64,000 nucleotides of DNA, taken from NCBI RefSeq assembly GCF_018446385.1, contig NC_056004.1:11684767-11748766 (forward strand). Direction: 5' to 3'. The DNA comes from Zingiber officinale (Eukaryota; Streptophyta; Magnoliopsida; Zingiberales; Zingiberaceae). Within the stretch, counting starts at the first letter, position 1; every line of letters starts with the position of its first letter. The translations under genes were made by a program, and so were the position numbers. The notes beneath the pieces are model-generated. The model made no database searches. It saw only the letters and a program-made list of their open reading frames with translations, and was not told where the DNA came from. This document shows, piece by piece, positions 1 to 10,941 of this stretch.

Positions 1-2419
1 TATGATATGTGTTATGTTCTTTCATGTATGCTTATGACCCATGTATGTACTATGTGCTCAAACATGCTTACTTTATGACATGATAAAATGATACGTTCGT
101 TATGCAAGCCTATGATTCATGCATGTGCTGTGTGCCCAAATATGCATGCTTTATGATAAGAGATATGTTCATGATGTATGTTATGATTCATGCATGTGCT
201 GTGTGCCCAAATATGCATGTTTTATGATATGTTAAGAAATATGATATGCATGAAATGATAAGAACTATGATATGTAAGTTAAGTCATGCTACTTTACTTT
301 ATGTATGGTTTGTACCAAGGGTGGGCTCCATAAGCATCCCGGGGTCGATGGACTAAGAAACGGGCCTCGTTAAGGATGGGCTCCTAAGTGCCCCTAGGTC
401 GATGGACTAAGAAACGGGCCTAGTATGTATGCCTTGTAGGGTTCAAGACTTGCTACCTTGGACCTACATAGGACGCGCACATTTATGCATGTGGTACAAG
501 TCGGGGCCCTAATCATGTTGAGATTATGTTTAAGTAAGTATTGTATAAGTTTTCAAAAGACATGTTGCATATGTTGCATGATATATGTTTAGGGATGTAC
601 CATGATTATACTTTATGATTACGCCATGCTAGTTATGATGATGTTATGCTATGACAGGATACGTTTGAGGATCATGATATGTTATGCCATGATACTTTAT
701 GCTATGTTATGATATGCCATGATATGCTCTTAACATGATACACTTGTCTTTATGCCTTATGACTTGTGATTTTAATATGCTTGGCGGTTTTTGTGAGTAG
801 GAAAGGAACTTACTGAGCCATGAGTGCTCATAGCTTACTTTCTTGTACCATATATAAAGGCAAGGAATGGATGTACTAGGGGAGCAGCAGGAGGGCTTGA
901 GGGATGTGTGCGGTAGTGGACTGGCTAAAAGAAATGACCTGCTTTCATTTAATAAGAAATTTGCCATGTTGATGTTTTTACTTTATGACTCCATGACTTT
1001 AAGTATGTGTTTGGTATTAAGACCCAAAATTTATGATAAGTATGCTATGTGGACCTTTTATGTCTATTGTGATTTTTAAGTAAGAAAGGGTTTTTAAATT
1101 CTCTAAGTAAGACTTCCGCTGTGTTAAGTGTTAGTTAGAGCCCTAGAGCCAATCATTTGATGATTGTATGGACTCATGTATATCATATTCATGTATATAT
1201 ATTAAGGCATTTGATTTTTGGTTATTATGCTTATTTGTATTAGTGCCAGATAAAATAAGTATAGTAAAGTCCTAGAGTAGAAAGGTTCCTACCTATATCA
1301 ATCGATTGGTTGAATCGATAGTGAGATGATATAGGGAACACTACTCAAAATCATTCCTAGTGTAACGCCCGCCCTCCCTGCTAACCCTAAGGGGCGGGGC
1401 TACGATACTCTATGTACATATTACAACGGAAGACTTAAAATAATTTTCTTAGTTTAATAAAACTTTTGTTTTGTTTTCAAATCCGAGCTACACTAATATG
1501 GTTTCCATAACATGATAACAAGATAAATAGAAACATAACATCAAGTTACCCATATAGTACTACAATTTACGAAACGAAAGCGTAATTCTTAAAAGTTCTT
1601 AAAGCAGGTTCTTATTTGGTTGCCTAGCCACCGCCACACACATCTCCTTGCCTCTCCTGCTGCTCCTTTAGCTCATCCAGCTTTTTTCCTTTATCTGTGG
1701 TACAAGGAAAGTAAGCTATGAGCACTCATGGCTCAGTAAGTTCCTTTCCTACTCAATAAAACCGAAAATCATCACATGATCAAAGAATATCTTAACATAA
1801 CATGATCTCAACTAGTCATGGCATAACATATCATACTCTTTAAGCATATCATGCAACATAACAAAATAATAACTAGTCATGGCATATCATCTCTTAAAGC
1901 ATAGCATGATGCATAACATAATCATATCTAATCATGGCATATCATAGCATCATCATAAGGTAGCATGGCATATCAAGCTCTTAAAGCATAGCATGAAACA
2001 TAACATAATCATATCTAATCATGGCATATCATAAATCATAGCATCATCACAATATAAGGTATATGCAATATGATTTTGAAAACATGTATCCGAAAAACAT
2101 GTGTATGTCTCATGATCTTTAAAACCATTTCTTCTTACATATATACTTGAACATATTATCAACTTAAAGGGGATCCCGGCTATGTACCACTTACATATTG
2201 CGCGCAACCTATGTAGGTCCAAGGTAGCAAGTCTTGACCCCTACAAGGCAAACATATTAGGCCCGAGTCTTACTCCATCGACCTAGGGGCACTTAGGAGC
2301 CCATCCCTAACGAGGCACGAGTCTTATTCCATCGACCCCGGGGCGCTTATGGAGCCCACCCTTGGTACAAGCCATATAAAGTAAAGTACATGTCATACTT
2401 ATACATATCACACATCATA

Positions 2420-2700
2420 AGGGCATGCATCACTTAGGCACACATCATATCATAAAAGTATGCATCACTTAGGCATACATCATATCATAAAAGTATGCAT
2501 CACTTAGGCATACATCATGTCATAAAAGTATGCATCACTTAGGCATACATCATATCATAAAGGTATGCATCACTTAGGCATACAACATGTCATAAAAGCA
2601 TGCATATTTTCACCACATAGCATATCATAAAAGCATGCATATTTCTATCCACATAGCATATCATAAAAGCATGCATATTTCTAACACATATCATATCATG
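2420..2700. repeat. Tandem repeat, unit about 36 bp, inside the reversed G1 LTR
   Basis: About five consecutive units read roughly CATCATATCATAAAAGTATG followed by CATCACTTAGGCATA. Shorter derivative units with AAAGCATGCATATTT follow up to 2700. The plus-oriented G1 LTR holds related repeats around 100-240, so the array belongs to the LTR family. Confidence 0.8.
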
Positions 2701-5011
2701 GAAAGTATGAATCACAAGTATACATGTTTAAGCATAAGGGTGTATCATGTGATTATACTATCATAAGAAACATGGTAACATAGTTAACTTGGGTTCTAAG
2801 CTTCCTAATCCCTTGGGTTCTTATCATGGCCGAACCCCCTTAGATCTCAATTTAGGTAAAAATAACCTCCAAGCATTTGGAACCTAAATTATCATCACAT
2901 CAATTTCATAGGAAGCATTATAAGCATGATTAACTTGGTTTCTAAGTTCTCCAAGTCCCTAAACTTCATGTGGCCAAACCTTATCAGGTGTTAAACAAGG
3001 TCCCAAATGTCATGAAAGCATGGAAACCTTAAACCATATTTATAGCATTTTTCTTCCAAGTAACATAGTAATCATATTTGAGCTAATTCCTAAGTTCTTC
3101 AAGCCCTTAACATATGTCATGGCCAAAATTTCACAAGTATTCATTAGGGCTAAAAACAAGCATACAAGCATGTGAACTTGAACTAACATCTTGTATAAAT
3201 TCATAATAAGGTATCATACAAAGGGTATGGCCGAAACTTACCCTAGCCTCATTTTAGGTCATTAAGCAACATATAGCATGAGAACTTTGGCTTTCTACTT
3301 ATCATATTTCATGTAGAGTGACATGAGCATATTTAATTTTTCTTCTAGGGTTTCTAGGGCATCTATCCCTTCATGGCAGAGACCTACAATGGTCCATTTA
3401 GGTCATGGAAAAATTATACAAGCATGTGACACAATCAACACATTATCATATTTCCATAAGAAGCATTTTTAACACAATTGGTTTCAATTCTAAGGCCTCT
3501 AGGTCATTTAAACCCTACTTGGCCGAGACCCATCAGTGGTTAACTTTGTTTCAAATAGCCTAAAAGCATAGGAAGTCATACAAGTTTCATAGCATGTATA
3601 AAGACAAGCATAATAAACATACATGTGCATTGTGTCTTAGGCTTCCTAGGTTTCTTTCCTTTTTCTTTTATTTTTCCTCATGGCCGAAACTTACCATTCT
3701 CTAAACTAGGTTTTAAGTGGCCTAAAGCATGGAAAACCTAAGTAAGTTTCATGGCAAAAATTACTAAGAAAATCATATACGAATTTGGTTCATAAACAGG
3801 CTAGGACCCTTGTGACCTTACAAGTCATATATCATGTAACTAAATTCTCTATACCCTAATTAATCATAAGAGCATTTAACCACTTTCATATCTTAATATC
3901 ACAGAGGTCTTGAGCATGTTAAAATTTTCTTTAAGCTTTCCTAAGCTATCCATCTTAACATGGCCGAAAATCTTAATGAAGAGTTCATGAATTTCTAGCA
4001 ATATTCAACATGCAATTCTTTAAGAGAACTCTATATTCTATCATATAAACATGGTTACTTAAATTTAAAGGTCTTCCTAACCCTAAGCTCTTTTCTTGGC
4101 CGAAACATATGAGGGGATTTCCTTTGGTTCCAAGTAACTTTCAAGCAAGAAAAACCAATAAAAGATCCTTAGTAATTCATGGAAGGAATCTTGTACTAGT
4201 TTGGTTAAACAATGATTTCCCTAACCTCTTTAAAATATTTTTGGCCAAAATTCTAGGGTTAGGTACTCCTCTGACCAAGCATCATATAGGTATAAAAACA
4301 TGAAGGAAAACCTTCCTGCATAGCATAGAAAAATATTATGAAATGAGGACTTGTTTAAACCTTCCTAGATTTGAAAACTCTTCTTTGGACGAATTTTTTT
4401 CTTAAATTCTATTCTAGGTTTCTAATCCTCATAAAATCCGAAAATCACATAAAAATCCTTGTACCACAGGTGAGGGGAAGCTTACATCCTTTTCGCTTGT
4501 GGATCTAAGGTGTGGTGATGGAAGAAGTAGCCTCTTCTTCTAGTTCCCTTTCCTTGATTCCCTTGCTAAGTCCTCCTTGTATCTTAGGCTTTCATAGGAG
4601 AAAACCTTGGCTTGGGGCCGAAGATGGAGGAGAGGGGACTGAGGTTCTCGGTGAGGGAAAGGGAAGAATGAGAGAAATGAGAGAAAAATTAGAATTCTTC
4701 TCTTTACTTACTCCCTTTTATGTTAAGGAGGAAGAAGTAGCAAAATTAGTTTTTGCTTTCCTTCTCCCTTAGCCCTTTTTCTCTATTTTCTTTTTATTTT
4801 TATTTATTTATTTATCCTCATAATTCATGGTGAAATAAGGGGGAATGAATCCCCTTAATTAGCCTCTTTTATTTTCGGCAAGAGAAGAGAGAAAGAGGGA
4901 GAGAAGGAAGGAAGGCAAGTTGCCTTTCTCTTGCTCTTTTCTTGTTTTCTTTTGGCTAACTTTTACTCTCACCCTTATCATGAGTTTCCCTCCTTTGCTA
5001 TCAATATCTTC

Positions 5012-5090
5012 TCTCTATCCCAATTGGTTTATACTAATTAATTCTCTAAATTATAATATAAGAGGTTCAAGGTTCAATCCTTGACCTCCT
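5012..5090 (+). other. tRNA-like A-box/B-box module, antisense to the reversed G1 LTR
   Basis: The plus strand holds an A-box-like TCCCAATTGGTTTA (about 5018-5031) and a B-box-like GGTTCAATCC (5071-5080), spaced as in a tRNA gene. The host LTR is on the minus strand, so the module is antisense to it and begins about 75 bp inside the LTR 5' end. The stems are degenerate; it is not called a functional tRNA. Confidence 0.45.
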
Positions 5091-6958
5091 CTTCTTTTTA
5101 TTTCATTTTATTTCTTTTTGCTTCAACCCACTTCCTTTTATTTTTTCTAAGGCAAAATCCTACATTCATATGCTTATCTTAAAAGCTTAGTGGTCAGCTC
5201 GATGACTTGATCTCACAAGTCATGGATATAGAGATATCAAGCTGACATATGGGTATGCATTAGAGAATGTATACTGAATGACCCGCCATGAGAAAGTATC
5301 ATGGATCGTTATATGAGTGTCATATACTTTCTCATGTGGCTATTAGTATGACTATTAGTCCTTAGACCTGAAGTCACCATGGATCCCTACAAAAGGAGTT
5401 ATGTACTTTGGTTTCGTCAAACGTCACCCGTAACAGGGTGGACTATAAAGGCGATTACTGGGTATGTAACAAATTATGCAGAGGGATGTGAGTGATGTAG
5501 ATGGGATCTATCCCTCCCATATGACGGGAGTGACATCAATATTCTTGATAGAGTTAGACCACGAAGTGCATGGCCATGCCCAAATGAGTCAACATTAGAT
5601 GTTGAGCTCATTTGATCGAGTGAGTCTACTTGGAGTTCAAGATTTAGATTGATTAGAGGATGACACGGTCTATGCCTCATATTGATCAATCTAGATGTCT
5701 AGGATAGAAGGACAATGACATATTTTGTGAGGAGTAACAATTGGTAGTCACAAGGTGATGTCGGATCTTGACATTCTTGTAACTTGGGTAGTAATGATGT
5801 GTTGCTAGATACCGCTCATTACTTATGCTCCTAAATGGGTTTAGGGCATTGCCAACGTTACAAGAACCTATAGGGTCACACACTAAGGACAATTAGATGG
5901 AGATTTGGTTCATATGATGAACTAAGAGGATTAGATTCATTTGATGAATCATATTGGATTAAGAGTAATCCAAATTGGGCTAATTGAGTTGGACTTAAGT
6001 TGATTCATGTATTCAATGAGTCTAATTTAGATTATGACTCATTAAATCAACTTAATTTAATGAATTAGATTCATTATATTAAGTTGGATTGAATCATATG
6101 GTTGGATTAGATCAACCATGAGAGAGATTTGATCAAGTTTGACTTGATTTGAGAGGAAGAGAAAAAGTCATGTTTGACTTGACTTTTTGCCACATCACTA
6201 GTGAGTTGGCAAGATGTGGACCAATAGGATTGCTCCACATCATCAATGTGTGCCACCTCATGGAGGTTGCAAGCCTTTATAGCATTTAATGTGGCCGGCC
6301 CACATTAAATGAGGAGGTTACACTTGTTGCCATGTCATTTAGTGAGGTGGCAAGATGTGGACCAATAGTGTTGATCCACATCATCCTAGAGTGCCACCTC
6401 ATGGGGGTTACAACTCTTAATGGTCTCCACATTAATTGGAATTAATGTGGGGGTTACACTTCCTAGAGTGGCCGACCGCTTGATGGCTAAGGGGTTTTTT
6501 GAATTTCCTCTTAATTTTATTTTATTCACTCTTCTTCTCCCTTGGGTGCTCTCTCTTCTCCTTCTCCCATTCCTTGGCCGAACACTCCATTGGTGCTAGC
6601 ACACCTTGTGTTTTGGTCATCTCCTTCTACTTGTGTCCGTGTGGATACATATAGAGGTTGTCTACTTTGACAACTAGAGATCCGGCGACATCTTGGACAA
6701 GTGGGAACGCGAAGGGCTTCGCTACAAGGGTAATGATCTTAACTTTAGTGTAGATCTAAAGTTTTTACAAACTCGTACAAGAAAAAGGTTTTTCGATAAT
6801 TTTGTTTACGAATCTTTGCACGAGATCCATGGCTTTGGGTGACTCGGGGTTTCCGCGACGCGAAAAAACGGTTTTCATGGCCCGAAGAACCCAACATTAA
6901 GTATGCAAGAGTCGTCAAGTAACCCCCGTCGCCTTAGCAGGAGGGGCGGGGCATTCCA

Positions 6959-7455
6959 ATATTATGAATTACAACACATATTTCCAATCAAATTGGGTAC
7001 TTTGGGCCATGACCATCACAAAATAATACATAATTATAAATTATGTAATTTCCATAAATTTCTGTAATTTTTATAATATTTTTACAATTTTATGAGTCGC
7101 AACTTCCCGGCGGTCCCGATTAGCGATTTTCGGGCGCGATCGCGGAACAAAGCCCCTTGCGGGGTTAGGGGCAGCACCCCTACTTGCGATATAACCATCG
7201 CGAGTGTTCCTAAGCGATCCTATAGTGCCTTAGCCCGCTGTCCCAAATCATTTTGGGCGAGACCTTGCCGATTCGGAAGGTATTTCTCGGTAGTGGAAGC
7301 CAACAAGTGTTCAAACACTTGTTGCTTCGCTTCTACGAGAAAAATAACCATAAAATACATAAAAATCATAAATTTACAGAAATTTACAGAACTGATATTT
7401 TTCATAAAAATATAAAAGAAACTCGTACACGCTTCGCACATGGCTTTGATACCAC
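6959..7455 (-). other. Untranslated leader of copia element B with primer-binding site
   Basis: On the minus strand, directly after the CCCAACA end of LTR B, comes TGGTATCAAAGC (7443-7454), complementary to the 3' end of initiator Met tRNA and so the primer-binding site. The next 490 bases are noncoding leader with a strong palindrome at 7301-7324. The leader is cut at about 6959 by the G1 LTR, so the gag and pol of B are not next to it. Confidence 0.75.
7301..7324. other. 24-bp near-perfect palindrome in the copia B leader
   Basis: CAACAAGTGTT and AACACTTGTTG form an 11-bp inverted repeat around a 2-base centre. With one bulged C, the flanking GAAG and CTTC add four more pairs. It lies about 130 bases after the primer-binding site. 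Confidence 0.8.
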
Positions 7456-8460
7456 TGTTGGGGTTTTCGGGCCGTAAAAACCGCTTTTTTGCGTTGCAGA
7501 AACCCCGAATCCCATGCCACCGGATCCGTGCGAACTTATAAAACAAAATTTTCTACGTGTACGAGTTTCTCTAACCTAGATCTACACTAGATCTACAAAC
7601 AAAAAGAGATTACCCTTGATGTGAAGGCCTTCGCAAATCACGCTCGTCCAAGGTTCGCCGGATCTCAAGGTTGTCAAGTGTACAACCCTCTATGTGTATC
7701 CACACGAACAAATCGATGGAGAGAACCTCTGAAGATGTGGTAGCAACCTTAGAGGATCAGCAATGGTGGAAGAGAAGGAGAGAAGAAAGGTAGAGAGGAA
7801 GAAGAAACCTTGAATGAAAAATCAATTCACACTTGTAACCCCCACCAAAGTGGCCGGCCACTTTATGCTTCTAAACCCCCATGGAATATCAAGAGTCAAG
7901 TCTCTTGATCTCCTCCATGAGGTGGCATTTGGTCAAGTCAAACTTGACCAAATGAAGAAGCCTTGATGATGTAGCATTGGTCAAGTCAAAGTCAAGTCAA
8001 AATTTGACTCTTTATCTTCCTACATAAGTCAAGTCAAACTTGATTTTTTTTCTCTCCCATGGTTGATCAAATCTAACCATTGGTTCAAGTTAATTTTAAT
8101 TCAATGAACCTCTATTCATTGAATTAAATTGGCTCAATGAGTCTGAGTCCAAATTAGACTTATTTAACACATGAACCAAATTGAGTCCAACTCAATTAGT
8201 TTACTTTGGATTACTCTTAATCCAATTTGGTTCATCACATGAACCTAATCCTCTTGGTTCATCAAATGAACCTAATCTCCATCTAATTGCCCTTTGTGTG
8301 TGACCCAATAGGTTCTTGTAACGTTGGAAATGTAACGCCCGAAAATTCTCAAAACTATATTAGAAATATGCTACGATTTTTTTGGAATTTTTAGATATTT
8401 TTCCGGAATTTTCCGAGTAACGGAAGTAGCAAAAATAATTAGTAACGAAAATGACCTAAG

Positions 8461-8528
8461 CGGGAATCGAACCCGAGACCTATGGTGTAAGGGATAATGT
8501 TAGTAACCAGTTGAACCCAGCAGGGCCG
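8461..8528 (-). other. tRNA-like module antisense to the G2 5' LTR
   Basis: The minus strand reads CTGGGTTCAACTGGTTAC (A-box-like D-arm) and, after a normal anticodon-arm distance, TCGGGTTCGATTCCCG, which has the TTCGATT loop and paired stem of a T-arm and a B box. The acceptor stem is poor. The 3' LTR copy is at 15711-15778 with one change in the T-stem. Confidence 0.6.
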
Positions 8529-10093
8529 TGCTGAAAGAAAGAGGAATCAATTATATTTATATTAGAGTTGGGCCTAGTTACCCACTTAATATAAATAAGA
8601 ACTTAAGTTGGGGTGTGGTTTATTTTCAAGTTGGTTCGGCAATTCCTCCTCACGAAAACCTCACGCCACTTTCCCTCTCCAAACCCTCAACGCCGAACAC
8701 CCCTTCTCCTCTCCTTCTCTCGGCGCCAACCAAGAACCAACCTAGGGTTCTTTCTCTAGGGCCATAGGAGGACCTTCCGGCGACATCTCCGACACGAGAC
8801 GGTCCATCTCCGCGAGAGGAACGCGAAGATGTGAACGGATCATCGAGAGGATCAGTTTTCCGGAAAACCTAGCGGATAGAATCGTAAGAAAAACCTTGCG
8901 ATTGAGGTAAGAAACCCCTCACCTGCAGTATAATTGCTCTCGCTTGTTAGTTTTAGCGTTAGTTCAGTAGTTTTACAGTTTTCAGTTTTAGGGTGTGCTT
9001 TTAGTGCACACCAAGCATTCGGTAGAATGCCTAGTTCAGAAGGATGCACCAGTAGGCGTCCTAACAGTATGTAAAATGTACTAGAAACATTTTATTCAGT
9101 TTATTATCAGTTACTACAGCTATATGGATTAGATATCCATTGGGTGGGCTCCCACAGTAGCCTCTAGGTTCAGATAACCTAGCTCTAGGTTCAGATAACC
9201 TAGAACAGCAAAGTAAAATAAAACAGTATTCAGTATTTTACTTTTATTCAGTTGGCACTGTACTTGGATCAGATATCCATGGGCTGGACTCCCACAGTCG
9301 TCCCTAGGTTCAGATAACCTAGTAACCCTGCTGGATTCGGAACTTGCAATCCCGGGTCTCGTAGGGATGCGCGCACAGTAGGTACAGTTGCCAGGGCCTC
9401 AGCAGCATGTTTAGTATTTTCATCTATTATATGTATAGTTTTCAAATTTGAAACCAGTGATGAGAACACTAATTTAGCTTTCAGTTCAGTTCAGGTTCAG
9501 TTTTCCTGATTTGAGTTCATGTACAGATTTAGATATATGCATGACTAGTTCAGTTTCATGCTCAGTTTATAAGTATGCCATGATCAGTTTAAAGCATGTT
9601 CAGTTTATATGTTATGCCATGCTTTGTGTGATACCATGCCATGCCATGCTTGCATAATCAGTATATTTTTCAAACAGCATGATTTAAAATCATACTTGCA
9701 TCGTATGCATGATTTTGTGAGGTAGATGGTTTCTTACTAAGCTTATTGGCTTACAGATACTACTTTTCTTATACTGCAGATACCGGTAAAAGAAAAGTGG
9801 ATTAGCGGAGGCTGGAGGGCGATGCTACGATGATGTGTGTGTGTAAGGGGTCTGGAATAAAGATCCTTGGGATCTATACGCTTTTATTTCAGTTTTAGCA
9901 CTTATCATGTCTAGTTTCATACTTAGTCTTGTTACTAATTGTTCTAGCTTAGTAACTATGTCGTGTTTAGCTTATCATGTTTAGAACATTAGTACTTACA
10001 TGCTAGAATGTATTTCTGTTGTTTTAGAACTATTGTGTGATGTTTTGGCACGCCAAACTGCTGAAATCAGAACTCTCGAGTGAAATCAGACAC

Positions 10094-10439
10094 TGATCGG
10101 TCTCCAGACCGATCAGGGTCTGAGCTGTTCCACTGGATCGGTCAGCCGACCGCTCCAGCGGGATACAGTATGCTACTGTATCCTCCTGGATCGGTCAGCC
10201 GACCGATCCAGCTCGATACAGTAGCCTCGGAGGAAATTTCCAGGTGCCTGGATCGGTCAGCCGACCGATCCAGACATACCTGGATCGGTCTGCCGACCGA
10301 TCCAGAAGTGTACAGAATCGCGATTTCCAGGTACCTGGATCGGTCAGCCGACCGATCCAGACATACCTGGATCGGTCCGTAGACCGATCCAGCAGGGCAC
10401 AGAATCGTAGTAAGTCTGATCGATCCGTGGATCGATCAG
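10094..10439. repeat. Array of eight palindromes (GATCGGTC/GACCGATC type) in the G2 5' LTR
   Basis: Palindromes lie at 10094-10115, 10133-10158, 10186-10211, 10248-10273, 10280-10305, 10335-10360, 10367-10392 and 10416-10439. Most read CTGGATCGGTC, a 4-base centre, then GACCGATCCAG; the last is CTGATCGATCC/GGATCGATCAG. Spacers are unrelated and 6-36 bases long. The 3' LTR has a smaller, rearranged set at about 17343-17660. Confidence 0.9.
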
Positions 10440-10698
10440 CAGCTAGCTGGGAAGTTAGTTTTGAGTTCCTAGCTCAGATGGGAGGTCAAGTATCCTCCTT
10501 AGCACATGTACGCCAATCAGAAAGGGTCCTGAATCCTTCCTTATAACAGTATGGGTCTATCAGTTGTCAGATTAACAGAGTCAGATAGTGAAATTTTTAT
10601 TTCACCCAGTTTTTCGCATAGTACGACACAGTAGTTTCAGTAGTTAATTTAGCGATCCGGCTCACAGCCTAGTACCCAGGAGTTGGGTCGTTACAGAG

Positions 10699-10710
10699 TG
10701 GTATCAGAGC
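10699..10710 (+). other. Primer-binding site of G2
   Basis: TGGTATCAGAGC starts three bases after the LTR end and matches the initiator-Met tRNA 3' end used by plant chromoviruses. Confidence 0.9.
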
Positions 10711-10941
10711 AGTGTTCCTTACTTCCTACACACACCTCAGCATTGTGCCTACAGCTTCCAAGTAAGAACATCTCTCACTCAATTTTGTTTTCAACTTTCA
10801 TATCAGTTATATGTGCTTTCATGTTGCTCCCATGTTGGTAGTTAATTAATTCATGTTTACAGTGATAGTAGTTAACATGCTACCAGTAGTTAACTATAAC
10901 ATGATAGCCTAGTTATAAATATGTTCTCTGCTATTTAGAAA

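Larger units (their letters stand above)
1361..5164 (-). mobile_element. Minus-strand G1-type gypsy LTR inserted in LTR A
   Basis: On the minus strand it starts TGTAGGATTTTGCC (5164) and ends GGGCGGGCGTTACA (1361), the TG...CA layout of a gypsy LTR of about 3.8 kb. No primer-binding site is seen, so it looks like a solo or truncated LTR. The flanks do not give a clean 5-bp duplication (CCTAG on the left, TTCAT on the right), and compared with LTR B about 40-50 bases of target are missing on the right. Most of it is A/T-rich noncoding sequence with recurring GGCCGAAA words. The open frames at 4109 and 4512 are short and unsupported. Confidence 0.7.
1129..6896 (+). mobile_element. Solo LTR of a Ty1/copia-type element (A), split by a reversed G1-type LTR
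   Basis: The LTR starts TGTTAGTTAGAG, ends CCCAACA and is flanked by the direct repeat TTAAG at 1124-1128 and 6897-6901. No primer-binding site or internal region follows, so it is a solo LTR left by LTR-LTR recombination. Without the inner insertion (1361-5164) it is about 1.96 kb. Its orientation is set by relative B, in which a primer-binding site lies directly beyond the CCCAACA end. Bases 5200-6330 match, inverted, the B LTR at 8040-8330 and 23205-24130. Confidence 0.88.
1..6958 (+). repeat. Ty3/gypsy-type LTR (family G1), 5' end outside window, split by LTR A
   Basis: Positions 1-1128 and 6902-6958 form one LTR in plus orientation, because the 5-bp sequence TTAAG is repeated exactly at the two edges of the copia LTR that interrupts it. 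The same family occurs inverted at 1361-5164: bases 797-860 (GAGTAGGAAAGGAACTTACT and onward) match the reverse complement of about 1698-1755. The LTR seems to end near 6958 in a GC-rich stretch like the GGGCGGGCGTTACA terminus of the inverted copy. The first 300 bases hold A/T-rich repeats built on ATGCATG and TATGATATG. No coding sequence is credible here. Confidence 0.75.
8331..10695 (+). repeat. 5' LTR of G2 (2365 bp)
   Basis: The LTR runs TGTAACGCCC...GTTACA. In order it holds a tRNA-like antisense module (8461-8528), a CT-rich then GC-rich leader-like stretch (about 8650-8900), three short hairpins AGGTTCAGATAACCT (about 9167-9320), an AGTTCAG-rich stretch, and an array of eight palindromes (10094-10439). 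The open frames across it are by-products of these repeats. Confidence 0.95.

Noticed and set aside
4512-4772. 86-codon plus-strand frame in the reversed G1 LTR
   Set aside because: Serine/leucine-rich and antisense to the LTR; no domain or conservation seen.
8461-8528. A genuine tRNA gene on the minus strand
   Set aside because: The A and B boxes are good, but the acceptor and anticodon stems do not pair convincingly; reported only as tRNA-like.
10094-10439. CRISPR-like look of repeated palindromes and spacers
   Set aside because: Repeats are variable in length, spacers are irregular, there are no cas genes, and the context is a plant LTR.
10080-10546. Overlapping frames with repeated DRSADRS-type peptides
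   Set aside because: They are translations of the palindrome array; the frames differ between LTRs and carry no domain.
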